From Nakamurella flava (lineage in GTDB: Bacteria > Actinomycetota > Actinomycetes > Mycobacteriales > Nakamurellaceae), in assembly GCF_005298075.1 (NCBI RefSeq), contig NZ_SZZH01000002.1, forward strand, positions 1-64,000: DNA of 64,000 nt. Direction: 5' to 3'. Of this stretch, positions 33,583 through 41,993 are shown one piece after another. The notes under the pieces were generated by a model. The model saw only the letters and a program-made list of their open reading frames with translations, had not been told where the DNA came from and did no database searches. Every line of letters begins with the position of its first letter. The first letter of the stretch is position 1. A program made the position numbers and the translations under genes.

Positions 33583-35604
33583 TCACCCCGCGGGGGCCGG
33601 TTCGGCGGCCGGGGCGGGTTCGGCGGCCGGGGCCGGGGCGGCCGACGTGCCGGGCGCGGCGGCCGCGGTACTGGGGGCCGGGGTGGCGGCCGCCGGCGGC
33701 GGCTGGCAGACCACGTTGGGCTGACCGTTGTAGACGGTGGTGAAGTTCTCCCGCCGGATCTCCGCGCCGGCCAGGTCCTTGACGACCCGGGTGTCGACGA
33801 TGGAGAAGCCCTGGCTGCCGGACGACGCGCTGCAGGACTGGCCGTACGGGATCACGACCCGGGGGGCGGAGGTGTAGTCGTACTTCTCGCCGCGGACCGA
33901 CTCGACCTGGACGTGCTTGGTCCCCCACAGCCGCACGGTGATGTCACCGGAGGTCCAGATGGTCTGGATGAGCACCCCGGTGTCGTACGGGTTCTTGAAC
34001 GCCAGCTCGATCTCGCCGTCGTAGACGGTCGCCTCCCGGCCGGCCGGGTAGCGGCTGATGTAGAAGGAGTGCGGGGTGTGCGTGACGTCGTCCATCCCGG
34101 CGAAGTACGCCGCGTTGTACAGGGTCGTGGCGAATTGGCTGATGCCGCCGCCGACGGCGGTGGACAGCCGGCCGTCCTGGATGACGCCGGCCTCGACGTA
34201 GCCCTCCGCGGTGCCGCGGGTGCCGGTGAACGCGTTGAGGCCGAAGGTGTCGCCGGGCTTGACGATCGCCCCGTCGACCTTCTGGGCGACGACGCGGATG
34301 TTGACGCCGGAGGAACTGGCGAAGCCGCCGGTGGTGAACTCGCCGACGACCTCCTTGATGCCCAGGGCGTTCGCCTGCTCGGTGGTGAACGCGGGAGCGG
34401 CCTCGGTGTAGGTCACCGGGACGGTCCGCTGGGTGCCCTGGACCGCGGAGGCCAACGCCGCCTCGGTGGCCGCCCAGTCGACGGTCCGGCCGTTCTCGCT
34501 GGGGCTGACGACGGGCGCGGCCGCGTCACCGGCACCCTGGATGCTGATGGTCGCGTCCTTCGGGGCCTGCTGGGTCGCCTCGACCGCGGCCGTGCTGTCC
34601 GCCCGGAGCCGCGCGGTGTCGACGGCCACGGTGAATCCGTCGCCGGCGTCCGGGGCGATGGTGGTGGCGGCGGCGATGCGGTCGGCGCCGATCTCGACCG
34701 GGGTGCCGTTGGCGTCCAGCACCACGGGCGCGGACAGCAGGGTGCGCACCTGGGTGGCCGCGGCGGCCGTGGCGTCGGCGCCGGCCCGGACGGGCTGCTC
34801 GGTGGTCGGCAGGTCGAGTGCGGCCAGCGACCGGTCGCCGCCCTGGGCCCAGGACGTCGCGATGGCGTCCACCGCCGGGTCGACCTGCAGGGTGGCCCCG
34901 ACGACCGGGGTGACCTCCCGCACGGTCGGTCCGGTGGCGGTGCTGTCGATCCCGACCTCCCCCTCGACGGGGGCGGTGTCGGTCTGCGCGGCGATACCGG
35001 CGACGACGGCGGACAGGGCGGGCCGGTCGACCGAGACGACCATGGGCAGGTCCCTGCCGCCCCAGAACGAGGTGAGCCGGACGAACGGGTTGGCCGACCG
35101 CGTGCCGGCCGCGGCCACCGAGGCGTCGACGTCCGCGGTGAGCCCGGAGGTCGCCGGGTCGATCGTGGCGGTCACGCCGTGCGCGTGGATCTCCACCGGG
35201 GCGCCGTAGTTGTCGGCCGCTTCGGCGGCCAACCGGGCCTGCGCCTCCTGCGGGGTCAGGCCGCCCACGTCGACCCCGGCCACGGTGGTCCCGCGTTCGA
35301 CGGTGCCGGAGGTGACGAAGAGGTCGATCACGTACGCCAGGCCCAGGACGGCCAGGACCGCCGCGGCGGCCAACGCTGCGACCCGGCCGGTGCGCGCCGG
35401 CCGGTCGCCCGGGCCGGAACCGGCCGCATCGGCACCGTCGACGGCCGGGATGACGACCGTTTCGTCGGCGTGGACGCCGTCGGCCAGGTGCCGGGGCTGG
35501 TGCGCCGGGATCTCCTGGGTCGCTGCGGCGTCGTCGGGCGGGCCCGTCGGGTCGGGGTCCGCCCGTTGTCCACCGGTCCCCTCGAAGCGCTGGCCGCCGT
35601 TCAG
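33583..35604 (-). CDS. VanW domain cell-envelope protein with likely CTG start
   Basis: 673 residues from a CTG at 35604. Order: acidic cytoplasmic tail (about 1-75), one membrane helix (ALAAAAVLAVLGLAYVIDLF), two PG_binding_4-like extracytoplasmic repeats, the VanW domain (IRVVAQKVDGAIVKPGDTF; VGGGISQFATTLYNAAY) and a low-complexity Pro/Ala tail with repeated AEPAPA. VanW proteins are cell-wall linked; the function is unclear. No ATG, GTG or TTG precedes the helix except a TTG inside it at 35373. The CTG at 35604 has AGGTGA eight bases upstream, and the residues that follow read well (NGGQRFEG), so it is preferred. Confidence 0.82.
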   Translation of the reverse strand: MNGGQRFEGTGGQRADPDPTGPPDDAAATQEIPAHQPRHLADGVHADETVVIPAVDGADAAGSGPGDRPARTGRVAALAAAAVLAVLGLAYVIDLFVTSGTVERGTTVAGVDVGGLTPQEAQARLAAEAADNYGAPVEIHAHGVTATIDPATSGLTADVDASVAAAGTRSANPFVRLTSFWGGRDLPMVVSVDRPALSAVVAGIAAQTDTAPVEGEVGIDSTATGPTVREVTPVVGATLQVDPAVDAIATSWAQGGDRSLAALDLPTTEQPVRAGADATAAAATQVRTLLSAPVVLDANGTPVEIGADRIAAATTIAPDAGDGFTVAVDTARLRADSTAAVEATQQAPKDATISIQGAGDAAAPVVSPSENGRTVDWAATEAALASAVQGTQRTVPVTYTEAAPAFTTEQANALGIKEVVGEFTTGGFASSSGVNIRVVAQKVDGAIVKPGDTFGLNAFTGTRGTAEGYVEAGVIQDGRLSTAVGGGISQFATTLYNAAYFAGMDDVTHTPHSFYISRYPAGREATVYDGEIELAFKNPYDTGVLIQTIWTSGDITVRLWGTKHVQVESVRGEKYDYTSAPRVVIPYGQSCSASSGSQGFSIVDTRVVKDLAGAEIRRENFTTVYNGQPNVVCQPPPAAATPAPSTAAAAPGTSAAPAPAAEPAPAAEPAPAG

Positions 35605-35778
35605 AAGATCACCTCGTCATCACCGGGGCGGAGGACCGTTCGGGTCGGTCGATCCGCCGTTCGTCGCTCACCGGGAGCCCTGACGGGACCTCCGGGTGAC
35701 CATCATCCCCGTGGACGGGGACTGTTGACGAGGACGTGCGAACGGGGTGTGAGGATGCTCCCAGCCCGGTTGTCGGGA

Positions 35779-36294
35779 TCAGCCGACGGTGGTGGGGACG
35801 GCACCGGCCCGGGCGCTGCGCACCGCGGTGACCAGGATGGTCCGGCACTCCCCCACGCTGACGTCCATCACGGCGGCGAGCGCGCCGAGGGCGGCGTCGT
35901 CCAGGGTGACGGTGCTGGAGGACGTGCCGCGCAGCTCGAACCAGCGCCGCACCGGGCTCAGCCGGGGGTCCTCGGCGGCCATCAGCTCGTCGACGTCCAC
36001 CGTGATGGCCCCACTACCCGTGATGGTCGGGCGGATGGCGACGCCGCGTTCGGCGGCGGTCAGCAAAGCCCCGAGGTCTTCGCCCAGCGCGTGCGCGATG
36101 ACCCACAGGACGTCCACACGCAGCGACCGGTGGCCGGTCTCGTAGTTGGCCAGCGCGGCTTTGGACACCAGGCCGCCGGTGCGCTGGGCGACCTCGGCCT
36201 GGGTCAGCTTCTGACGCCGGCGCGATTCGCGCAGCACCCGACAGACCGCGGCGGCGAACGCCTGCTGCGATCGGGCGTCATAGGGCTGCGTCAA
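35779..36294 (-). CDS. XRE family helix-turn-helix regulator
   Basis: 171 residues from a TTG at 36294, preceded by GGAGGG at eight bases. The HTH_3 domain is at about 20-80 (LTQAEVAQRTGGLVSKAALANYETG, in parts) and the C-terminal half is specific to this subfamily. The frame stays open to a GTG at 36381, but that would place the start inside the inverted repeats of the leader. The gene is upstream of the VanW-domain gene (174 bp gap) on the same strand. Targets unknown; the palindromes in its own leader are candidates. Confidence 0.8.
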   Translation of the reverse strand: MTQPYDARSQQAFAAAVCRVLRESRRRQKLTQAEVAQRTGGLVSKAALANYETGHRSLRVDVLWVIAHALGEDLGALLTAAERGVAIRPTITGSGAITVDVDELMAAEDPRLSPVRRWFELRGTSSSTVTLDDAALGALAAVMDVSVGECRTILVTAVRSARAGAVPTTVG

Positions 36295-36354
36295 GGAAGG
36301 ATCCCTCCGGGAAGGCGAAGTCCGAGCGGGCGGCTGGGACGTCGAAGTGACAAC

Positions 36355-36386
36355 GCTGCGTGATCCCGTCGCCACGATCACGCAGC
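36355..36386. repeat. Perfect 11-bp inverted repeat in the XRE gene leader
   Basis: GCTGCGTGATC (36355-36365) and GATCACGCAGC (36376-36386) are exact inverted copies around ten bases. It is centred 76 bp upstream of the TTG start. It could be an operator for the XRE protein or form an RNA hairpin in the leader. Confidence 0.75.
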
Positions 36387-36393
36387 CAAACGG

Positions 36394-36423
36394 GGCAAAA
36401 CCTGTTCGTAGCGCGGTTTTGCC
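36394..36423. repeat. Perfect 9-bp inverted repeat in the XRE gene leader
   Basis: GGCAAAACC (36394-36402) and GGTTTTGCC (36415-36423) flank 12 bases, eight bases beyond the first inverted repeat. The rest of the 332-bp gap to efeB (36295-36626) shows no gene; GTAG and CTAC near 36453-36467 form a third weak dyad. Confidence 0.7.
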
Positions 36424-36626
36424 TCACCGTTTCTATCACAGCGTAGCGAACGTCTACACCCAAATGGCCCAGGCAGGTGACGCTTCGTACCCTTTCGTGC
36501 GGCTCGATGTCCCATTCGTCACTCGAACGAGCGACCTGTCCGGCGTCACCGCCGACAGGACGGTGGCCGCCGCCACCCGGTCCTACTCAGCACCTGTGCG
36601 CCGGGACATCCCCGCCGCGGAGAAGG

Positions 36627-37973
36627 TCACGACGTCGCGGGAGAGAACAGCGCCTTGCCGTACCAGTCGCCGACCGCCGACAGACCGGGCGGGCAGGCCC
36701 ACAGGCCCCCGCCGATGTGCGCGATGTACTCGTTGAGCAGATCGGACTTGCCCAGGCGCGTCTGCAGCACCTTGAACTGGGCCTGCGGGTCGCGCTGGAA
36801 GGCGATGAAGAACAGGCCGGCCGCGAGCTTGCCGGTCGCCGGGTCCTGGCCGTCGGTGTAGTTGTAGCCGCGGCGCAGCAGCCGTACGCCGCCGTTGTTC
36901 TCCGGGCCGGCCAGTCGGATGTGCGCGGCGACGTCGATCACCGGCTGACCGTCGCTGCCGGTGGCCTCGTAGTCGACCGCGGTGAACTCGTCGCCGCCGG
37001 TCAGCGGGGCACCGGTCGCCTTGACGCGGCCGAAGATCTTCTCCTGGTCCGACAGCTCGTCGGTGTCCCAGGACTCGATCTCCATGCGGATCTTGCGGGC
37101 CACCAGGTACGAGCCGCCCGTCATCCAGTCGGTGGCGGGACCGGCCGAGTCCTGAGCGTCGACCCACACCCAGCGATCCAGCGCGGCCTGGTCGTCGGCG
37201 TGGATGTTGCGGGTGCCGTCCTTGAACCCGAACAGGTTGCGCGGCGTGCTCTGCCCCGCGCCGGTGGCCGAGGCGCGCCCGAAGCCGAGTTGCGACCAGC
37301 GCAGCGTCGCGGTGCCCCGGGCGGCCCGGACCAGGTTGCGGATGGCGTGGAAGACGACCTGGGGGTCGTCGGCGCACGCCTGGATGCAGAGGTCGCCGTC
37401 GGACAGCTCGGGGCGCATCACGGCGTCGCCGGGGACGGTGCCGAACGGCGCCAGCGCGGCCGGCCGCCGATCGGCCAGCCCGAACCGGTCGTCGAACAGA
37501 CTCGGCCCGAACCCGACGGTGATGGTGAGCGAGTGCGGCCCGAGATCCATCGCCTCGCCGGTGTCGAACGGCGGCTGCTCGGGTTTGGTCGGCGAGCTGC
37601 TGACCGGCTCACCCCGGGTCATCCGGGCGGCCATCGCCGCCCAGCGACCCAGCAGTCGCTGCAATTCGGTCACGTCGGTGGTGGTGACGTCGAGGGCGGC
37701 GAACATCAGCCGCTCCTGCGCCGCAGTGGTGACACCGGCCTGGTGCCCGCCGTAGAAGTCGACGACGGCGTCGGCCCGGCTGGTGGCCGTCGCGGCGACC
37801 GCCTGGTCGACGGCCGCCGTGGTGGCGGCGTCGGCCCGTGCGGTGCCGAGACCGAAGCCGGCCGCCCCGCCGACCCCGAGACCCACCCCGACCCCGGCGA
37901 CGGTCGCCGCCGCGCCGCCGAGGAAGCGGCGGCGGGACGGACCGGGCGGTGGGGTGTCGGGGTGGGCGTTCAC
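36627..37973 (-). CDS. efeB: Dyp-type heme peroxidase, Tat-exported, EfeB
   Basis: 448 residues from a GTG. The Tat signal SRRRFLGG at about 13-20 is followed by a hydrophobic Gly/Ala stretch, so the folded protein is exported. The Dyp motif GxxDG is present as FGFKDGTRNIH near 225, and VAAHIRLAGPENN near 340 holds the probable heme-ligand His. EfeB oxidises ferrous iron or takes iron from heme for the EfeUO importer. Last gene of efeU-efeO-efeB; 53 bp after efeO. Confidence 0.94.
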   Translation of the reverse strand: MNAHPDTPPPGPSRRRFLGGAAATVAGVGVGLGVGGAAGFGLGTARADAATTAAVDQAVAATATSRADAVVDFYGGHQAGVTTAAQERLMFAALDVTTTDVTELQRLLGRWAAMAARMTRGEPVSSSPTKPEQPPFDTGEAMDLGPHSLTITVGFGPSLFDDRFGLADRRPAALAPFGTVPGDAVMRPELSDGDLCIQACADDPQVVFHAIRNLVRAARGTATLRWSQLGFGRASATGAGQSTPRNLFGFKDGTRNIHADDQAALDRWVWVDAQDSAGPATDWMTGGSYLVARKIRMEIESWDTDELSDQEKIFGRVKATGAPLTGGDEFTAVDYEATGSDGQPVIDVAAHIRLAGPENNGGVRLLRRGYNYTDGQDPATGKLAAGLFFIAFQRDPQAQFKVLQTRLGKSDLLNEYIAHIGGGLWACPPGLSAVGDWYGKALFSPATS

Positions 37974-38026
37974 GGTCGACGGCCTTTCGGGTGCAGCGGG
38001 TTCTTCGGGGACGGCCGGGCGGTCCG

Positions 38027-39277
38027 TCAGTTGGTGATCTTGGCGGCGACGGCCGACAGCGGTTCCTGGACGGCCAGCAGCGCGTCGGTCAGCTGCTTGC
38101 GATCGCTGTCGGTCAGCTGGTCGAACGGCTTCCAGCCGCCGATCGCGGACGGGTCCTTGTAGGTGTTGAGCAGCGTCATGAGGGCGTCGAACTTGGCGGA
38201 GATGTTCGGGACGACCGTCGGGTCGATCTGGTCCAGCGCGGGCTTGAGGGTGGCGAACGCCTGCAGCGAGCCCTCCACGTTGGCCTCGAAGTCGAGCAGG
38301 TCCAGCTTGGAATACGCCTCCTCCTCGCCGGTGATCTTGGAGGCCAGCACCTCGTCGAGCAGCCCGGAGGCGCCGTTCGCGATCTCGAACGCCTGGTAGC
38401 CGCCGGCGGTCCCGGCGTCGGTGGCGTCCGACAGCGCCTTGGCCTGGGTCTGCAGCTTGCCGATGTCCGCGACCAGGCCGTCGGCCAGGTCGGCCAGCCC
38501 GTCGGTCGACTTCTTCTCGAACAGACCCTGCTCGATGGGGTGGAAGCCGGTCCACTCGGTGCCCTGCTCCACGTCGCCGATCCGCAGGTCGATGGCCGGG
38601 TCGAGGTCGGGGAACGACTCGGCGACCGGCTCGATGCGCTCGTAGAACGGACGGGCCTTGGCGTAGGCCTGCTGGGCGGCCGCCACGTCCCCGGCCTTGA
38701 TCGCCGCGGCCATTTCCTGCACCGGCGGCACCAGGAACGAGATCTGGTCGTCGACGTACGCGGCGTAGTCCTTGGTCGCCTGCGTCAGCAGCTCGGCCAC
38801 GTCACCGGTCTGCTGGGCGGCCTGGCCGGTGACGGTGAACGGACGCCGCTCGGTCGAGGCACCGGGGCAGTAGATCTCGTAGCTGCCGCCGTCGAGGCGG
38901 GCCGAGAAGACGCTGTCGAAGCCGGGGGCGAGGTTCTCCCGCTCGCCCACGATGCGCTGGTCGGAGACGAGCTCGACCTCGGTGACACCCAGCGCGTCCT
39001 TGTTGGTGACGGTGAAGTCGACCGGGCCGGCCGGCACCGAGTCGGTGCTGGCAGTGCAGCCGTCGGCGTCGGTGATGGTGATGGTGACCGCGGTCGACCC
39101 GTCGGCGGCCGGGGCCGCCGAGCCGGACGACGCCGGGCTGGACGCGGGCGCGCTCGAGGCCGCCGACGACGAGGGCGCGGCGGTGGTCGTCGGCGCGGAA
39201 CCGCACGCGGCGAGCAGGAGCGAACCGGACAGCAGCACGGCCGCGGACGCCCAGCGGTGACGGGGGGATGAGGACAT
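38027..39277 (-). CDS. efeO: Iron-uptake lipoprotein EfeO
   Basis: 416 residues. Lipoprotein signal with lipobox LAAC, lipidated Cys25, then a Ser/Ala-rich linker, a cupredoxin-like domain (about 65-150) and an M75/imelysin-type helical domain with the HxxE metal motif (WTGFHPIEQGLF). The cupredoxin plus M75 form is the complete EfeO, which hands ferric iron to EfeU at the outer face of the membrane. Middle gene of the operon. Confidence 0.94.
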   Translation of the reverse strand: MSSSPRHRWASAAVLLSGSLLLAACGSAPTTTAAPSSSAASSAPASSPASSGSAAPAADGSTAVTITITDADGCTASTDSVPAGPVDFTVTNKDALGVTEVELVSDQRIVGERENLAPGFDSVFSARLDGGSYEIYCPGASTERRPFTVTGQAAQQTGDVAELLTQATKDYAAYVDDQISFLVPPVQEMAAAIKAGDVAAAQQAYAKARPFYERIEPVAESFPDLDPAIDLRIGDVEQGTEWTGFHPIEQGLFEKKSTDGLADLADGLVADIGKLQTQAKALSDATDAGTAGGYQAFEIANGASGLLDEVLASKITGEEEAYSKLDLLDFEANVEGSLQAFATLKPALDQIDPTVVPNISAKFDALMTLLNTYKDPSAIGGWKPFDQLTDSDRKQLTDALLAVQEPLSAVAAKITN

Positions 39278-39403
39278 TCGGACTCCAGGGTGGATGCGGG
39301 GTCGCGGCGGGGAGGAGGTCGGTGGCCGGGTGGGCGCCGTGGCGGTATCCGGACGGGCCGGGCAGGGGAACGGTCGAACGCGGCCCCGCTGGGCGGAGGC
39401 GGC

Positions 39404-41155
39404 TCAGGCCGGTGGGTGCTCGGCGGGGGCCGGCGTGGTCGCCGGGACCCTGGTGTCGCTGTCGGCGGGGCCGGCCGTGGTGGGCAGACCACGCGGCCGG
39501 GCGGCCCGGCCCGGGCGCAGCACCTTCGGCAGTCCGAAGAGCAGCAGGGTCAGGGCGAAGACCAGCAGCAGGGCGGGCAGCACCCGGCCGTACAGCTCGG
39601 CGCTGTCCCGACGGGCGTCGGCGTCGGCCACCCGCGGGAGGGCGGCGGCCACGGTGTCGGCGGTGGCGGCGACGGTGATCTCACCGGTGGCGGCTCCATC
39701 CGAACCCGCGGCCGAACCCGCGGTCCCGACGGCGACGACCGTGCCGTTGTCCAGGGTCACCGCGGCGGTGCGGGTGAGTTGCAGCTGGACGTCCAGGACG
39801 GTGCCGGTGGCGGCGTCGAGGCTGAGCTGCGGGACGAGCGTCTCGGTCCAGGTCGTCGGCCAGCCGCTGGTCGCCGCGGTGCCGCCGGCGCGCAGACCGA
39901 CCGGGAGCCGGCCGCCGTTGGCGGCGGCGATCTGCTGGGCGGTCAGGGTGGCGGGCAGCCCGGCCTGACCGGCGGCCGCCGCATCGACGGTGCGGGTGAT
40001 CGGGGTCCCGGTGTAGCGCGTGGCGCTGTGGCCGGTGCCGTCGGCGGCCGAGACCGTGGCCCCGCCGGTGGCGGTCAGCGTCGAATCCCCCTCGATGGTG
40101 CTGCCGACGCCGCCGACGCCGATCTCCGCGGCCAGCTGGGCGGCGGTCCCGCCGGCGGCGATGGTCACCGTGGCCGACCCGGTCGCCGTGGTCCCGCCGG
40201 TGGCGGCCGGGTCGCCGGTGAGCGCGAACGGCCCCTGGGCCGTGGTGACGGCCCCGGGTGCGGACGGCGCGGCGGCGACCAGGACGCCGGCCACGGCGAG
40301 CGCGGCGACGGCGGTGCCGGTCAGCGCCCAGCCCAACGGGCGTCGGCCGGGGACGCGGCGGACCGGCCACAGGACGACGAGCAGCATCGGGACCGCATAG
40401 AGGACGTAGGCGACGACTTCGACGACCGGCAGCGTGGAGCGGATGCCGAGCATCCCGGTGAGGATCGACTCGGTGACCGACCCGGGCCGGGCCACCGCGG
40501 ACAGGTCCAGGGCGGTCTGCTGGCCGGCGGTGAGCCAGCCGGCCTCGTAGGCGGCGCGCAGCGTGCTCATCACCAGCCCGGCGGCGACCAGCACCAGGAC
40601 GACTCCGGTGATGCGGAAGAAGCGCGAGAGGTTGAGCCGCACGCCACCGCGGTAGATGAGGTAACCCAGCGCGACGGCCAGGCCGATGCCGAGCAGGACA
40701 CCGACGGCGGCCTGCACCGGGGAGACAGCCGACTGGAACGCGGCGAGCAGGAAGACCGAGGTCTCGAACCCCTCGCGGATGACGGCGAGGAAGGCCATGA
40801 CGACCAGGGCGGCGGCCGATCCCCGGGCCAGGGCGCTACCGGCTGCGTCCTGCAGGTCTCGGCGCAGATCCTTGGAGTGCCGGCGCATCCACAGCACCAT
40901 GTAGCTGATCATCAGCACCGCGATGGCGGCGACGACGCACTCCAGCATCTCCTGTTGGCGCTGCGGCAGGTTGGCGCTCAGCAACTCCAGGCCCACCCCC
41001 ACGGCCAGGCACACCAGGACGGCGGCACCGACTCCGAGCCAGACGGCGCGCAGGGCGTCCCGGCGATTGCTCTGCCGGAGGAATGCCGCGATGATGCCGA
41101 CGATGAGGGCAGCCTCGAGCCCCTCCCGCAGTCCGATGACGAAGGTGGGCAGCAC
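39404..41155 (-). CDS. efeU: Iron permease EfeU (FTR1 family) with large extracytoplasmic insertion
   Basis: 583 residues, roughly double the usual 270-280. Residues 1-270 are the FTR1 core with both REGLE-type iron motifs: REGLEAAL at 10-17 and REGFETSVF near 125. After about residue 290 there is a Thr/Ala/Gly-rich soluble segment of some 240 residues, then a final membrane helix ([16 protein letters not shown]) and a Pro-rich tail. The insertion is not recognised; it may bind EfeO or EfeB. First gene of the operon, with an iron box 52 bp upstream. Confidence 0.92.
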   Translation of the reverse strand: MLPTFVIGLREGLEAALIVGIIAAFLRQSNRRDALRAVWLGVGAAVLVCLAVGVGLELLSANLPQRQQEMLECVVAAIAVLMISYMVLWMRRHSKDLRRDLQDAAGSALARGSAAALVVMAFLAVIREGFETSVFLLAAFQSAVSPVQAAVGVLLGIGLAVALGYLIYRGGVRLNLSRFFRITGVVLVLVAAGLVMSTLRAAYEAGWLTAGQQTALDLSAVARPGSVTESILTGMLGIRSTLPVVEVVAYVLYAVPMLLVVLWPVRRVPGRRPLGWALTGTAVAALAVAGVLVAAAPSAPGAVTTAQGPFALTGDPAATGGTTATGSATVTIAAGGTAAQLAAEIGVGGVGSTIEGDSTLTATGGATVSAADGTGHSATRYTGTPITRTVDAAAAGQAGLPATLTAQQIAAANGGRLPVGLRAGGTAATSGWPTTWTETLVPQLSLDAATGTVLDVQLQLTRTAAVTLDNGTVVAVGTAGSAAGSDGAATGEITVAATADTVAAALPRVADADARRDSAELYGRVLPALLLVFALTLLLFGLPKVLRPGRAARPRGLPTTAGPADSDTRVPATTPAPAEHPPA

Positions 41156-41206
41156 GAGGACCTCCTCTCCGCGTCGGCACCGGGGAACTCACCGCGCCGG
41201 TGGAAC

Positions 41207-41225
41207 GTTGGTTAGCCTCACCTGA
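41207..41225 (-). promoter_or_regulatory. IdeR/DmdR-type iron box upstream of efeU
   Basis: GTTGGTTAGCCTCACCTGA agrees at 15 of 19 positions with the actinobacterial iron-box TTAGGTTAGGCTCACCTAA as I recall it. Placed between efeU (starts 41155) and def (starts 41296), it should repress the efe operon when ferrous iron is sufficient. Confidence 0.8.
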
Positions 41226-41295
41226 GGCCAGGGGGACCGTACACCTCCCACCTGAACGGCGGAACCGGTGCTGTGACCCATTACTCTCTTGCACC

Positions 41296-41865
41296 GTGTC
41301 CATTCGACCGATCGTGATCTGCGGCGAACCCGTCCTGCACCGCCCGACCCGGCCCGTGACCGAGTTCGACTCCGAGCTGGCCGAGCTGATCGCCGACATG
41401 TTCGAGACCAACGACGCCGCCCACGGCGCCGGTCTCGCGGCGAACCAGGTCGGAGACGACCGGCGGGTGTTCGTCTACGACTGCCCGGATCACGGGACGC
41501 GGCGCCGCGGGTACGTGGTCAACCCCGTCATCGAGACCTCCCCGCGGCCCGAGGGCATGCCGGACCCGGACGACGACCTCGAGGGGTGCCTGTCGGTCCC
41601 CGGCGAGAATTTCGCCACCGGTCGCGCCGAGTGGGCGAGGGTCACGGGTGTCGACCAGAACGGCGAACCGGTCGAGGTCGAGGGCACGGATTTCTTCGCC
41701 CGCTGCCTGCAGCACGAGGTGGACCACCTCGACGGCCACCTGTACCTGGACCGGCTGGTCGGCCGGAACGCCCGTGCGGCGAAGAAGGCGGTCAAGCAGA
41801 ACGGATGGGGCCGGCCGGGTCTGTCCTGGCTACCGGGAACCGACCCGGACCCGTTCGGTCACTGA
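41296..41865 (+). CDS. def: Peptide deformylase
   Basis: 189 residues. Removes the N-formyl group from new proteins. All three motifs are present: [16 protein letters not shown] and QHEVDHLDG, supplying the metal ligands Cys and two His and the catalytic Glu. Start GTG at 41296. Divergent from the efe operon across 140 bp that contains the iron box; def itself is not expected to be iron regulated. Confidence 0.95.
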   Translation: MSIRPIVICGEPVLHRPTRPVTEFDSELAELIADMFETNDAAHGAGLAANQVGDDRRVFVYDCPDHGTRRRGYVVNPVIETSPRPEGMPDPDDDLEGCLSVPGENFATGRAEWARVTGVDQNGEPVEVEGTDFFARCLQHEVDHLDGHLYLDRLVGRNARAAKKAVKQNGWGRPGLSWLPGTDPDPFGH

Positions 41866-41993
41866 GCGGTCCCCCGCCGGCTGACGGGTCGCCCGGACCG
41901 GCCCGGACACCCCTGAACTACCCTCGGCCCTGTGGTGTCACCTGAGAAACTCGCGTCCGGAACGCCGACCGCCGACCGTCCGGGGGTGGCCCG

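Noticed and set aside
33913-36363. 816-codon plus-strand frame over the VanW and XRE genes
   Set aside because: Composition is Gly/Asp/Arg repeats typical of antisense frames; VanW and HTH motifs are on the other strand.
36278-36463. 61-codon minus-strand frame in the XRE leader
   Set aside because: It overlaps both inverted repeats and the probable XRE start, and has no supporting ribosome binding site.
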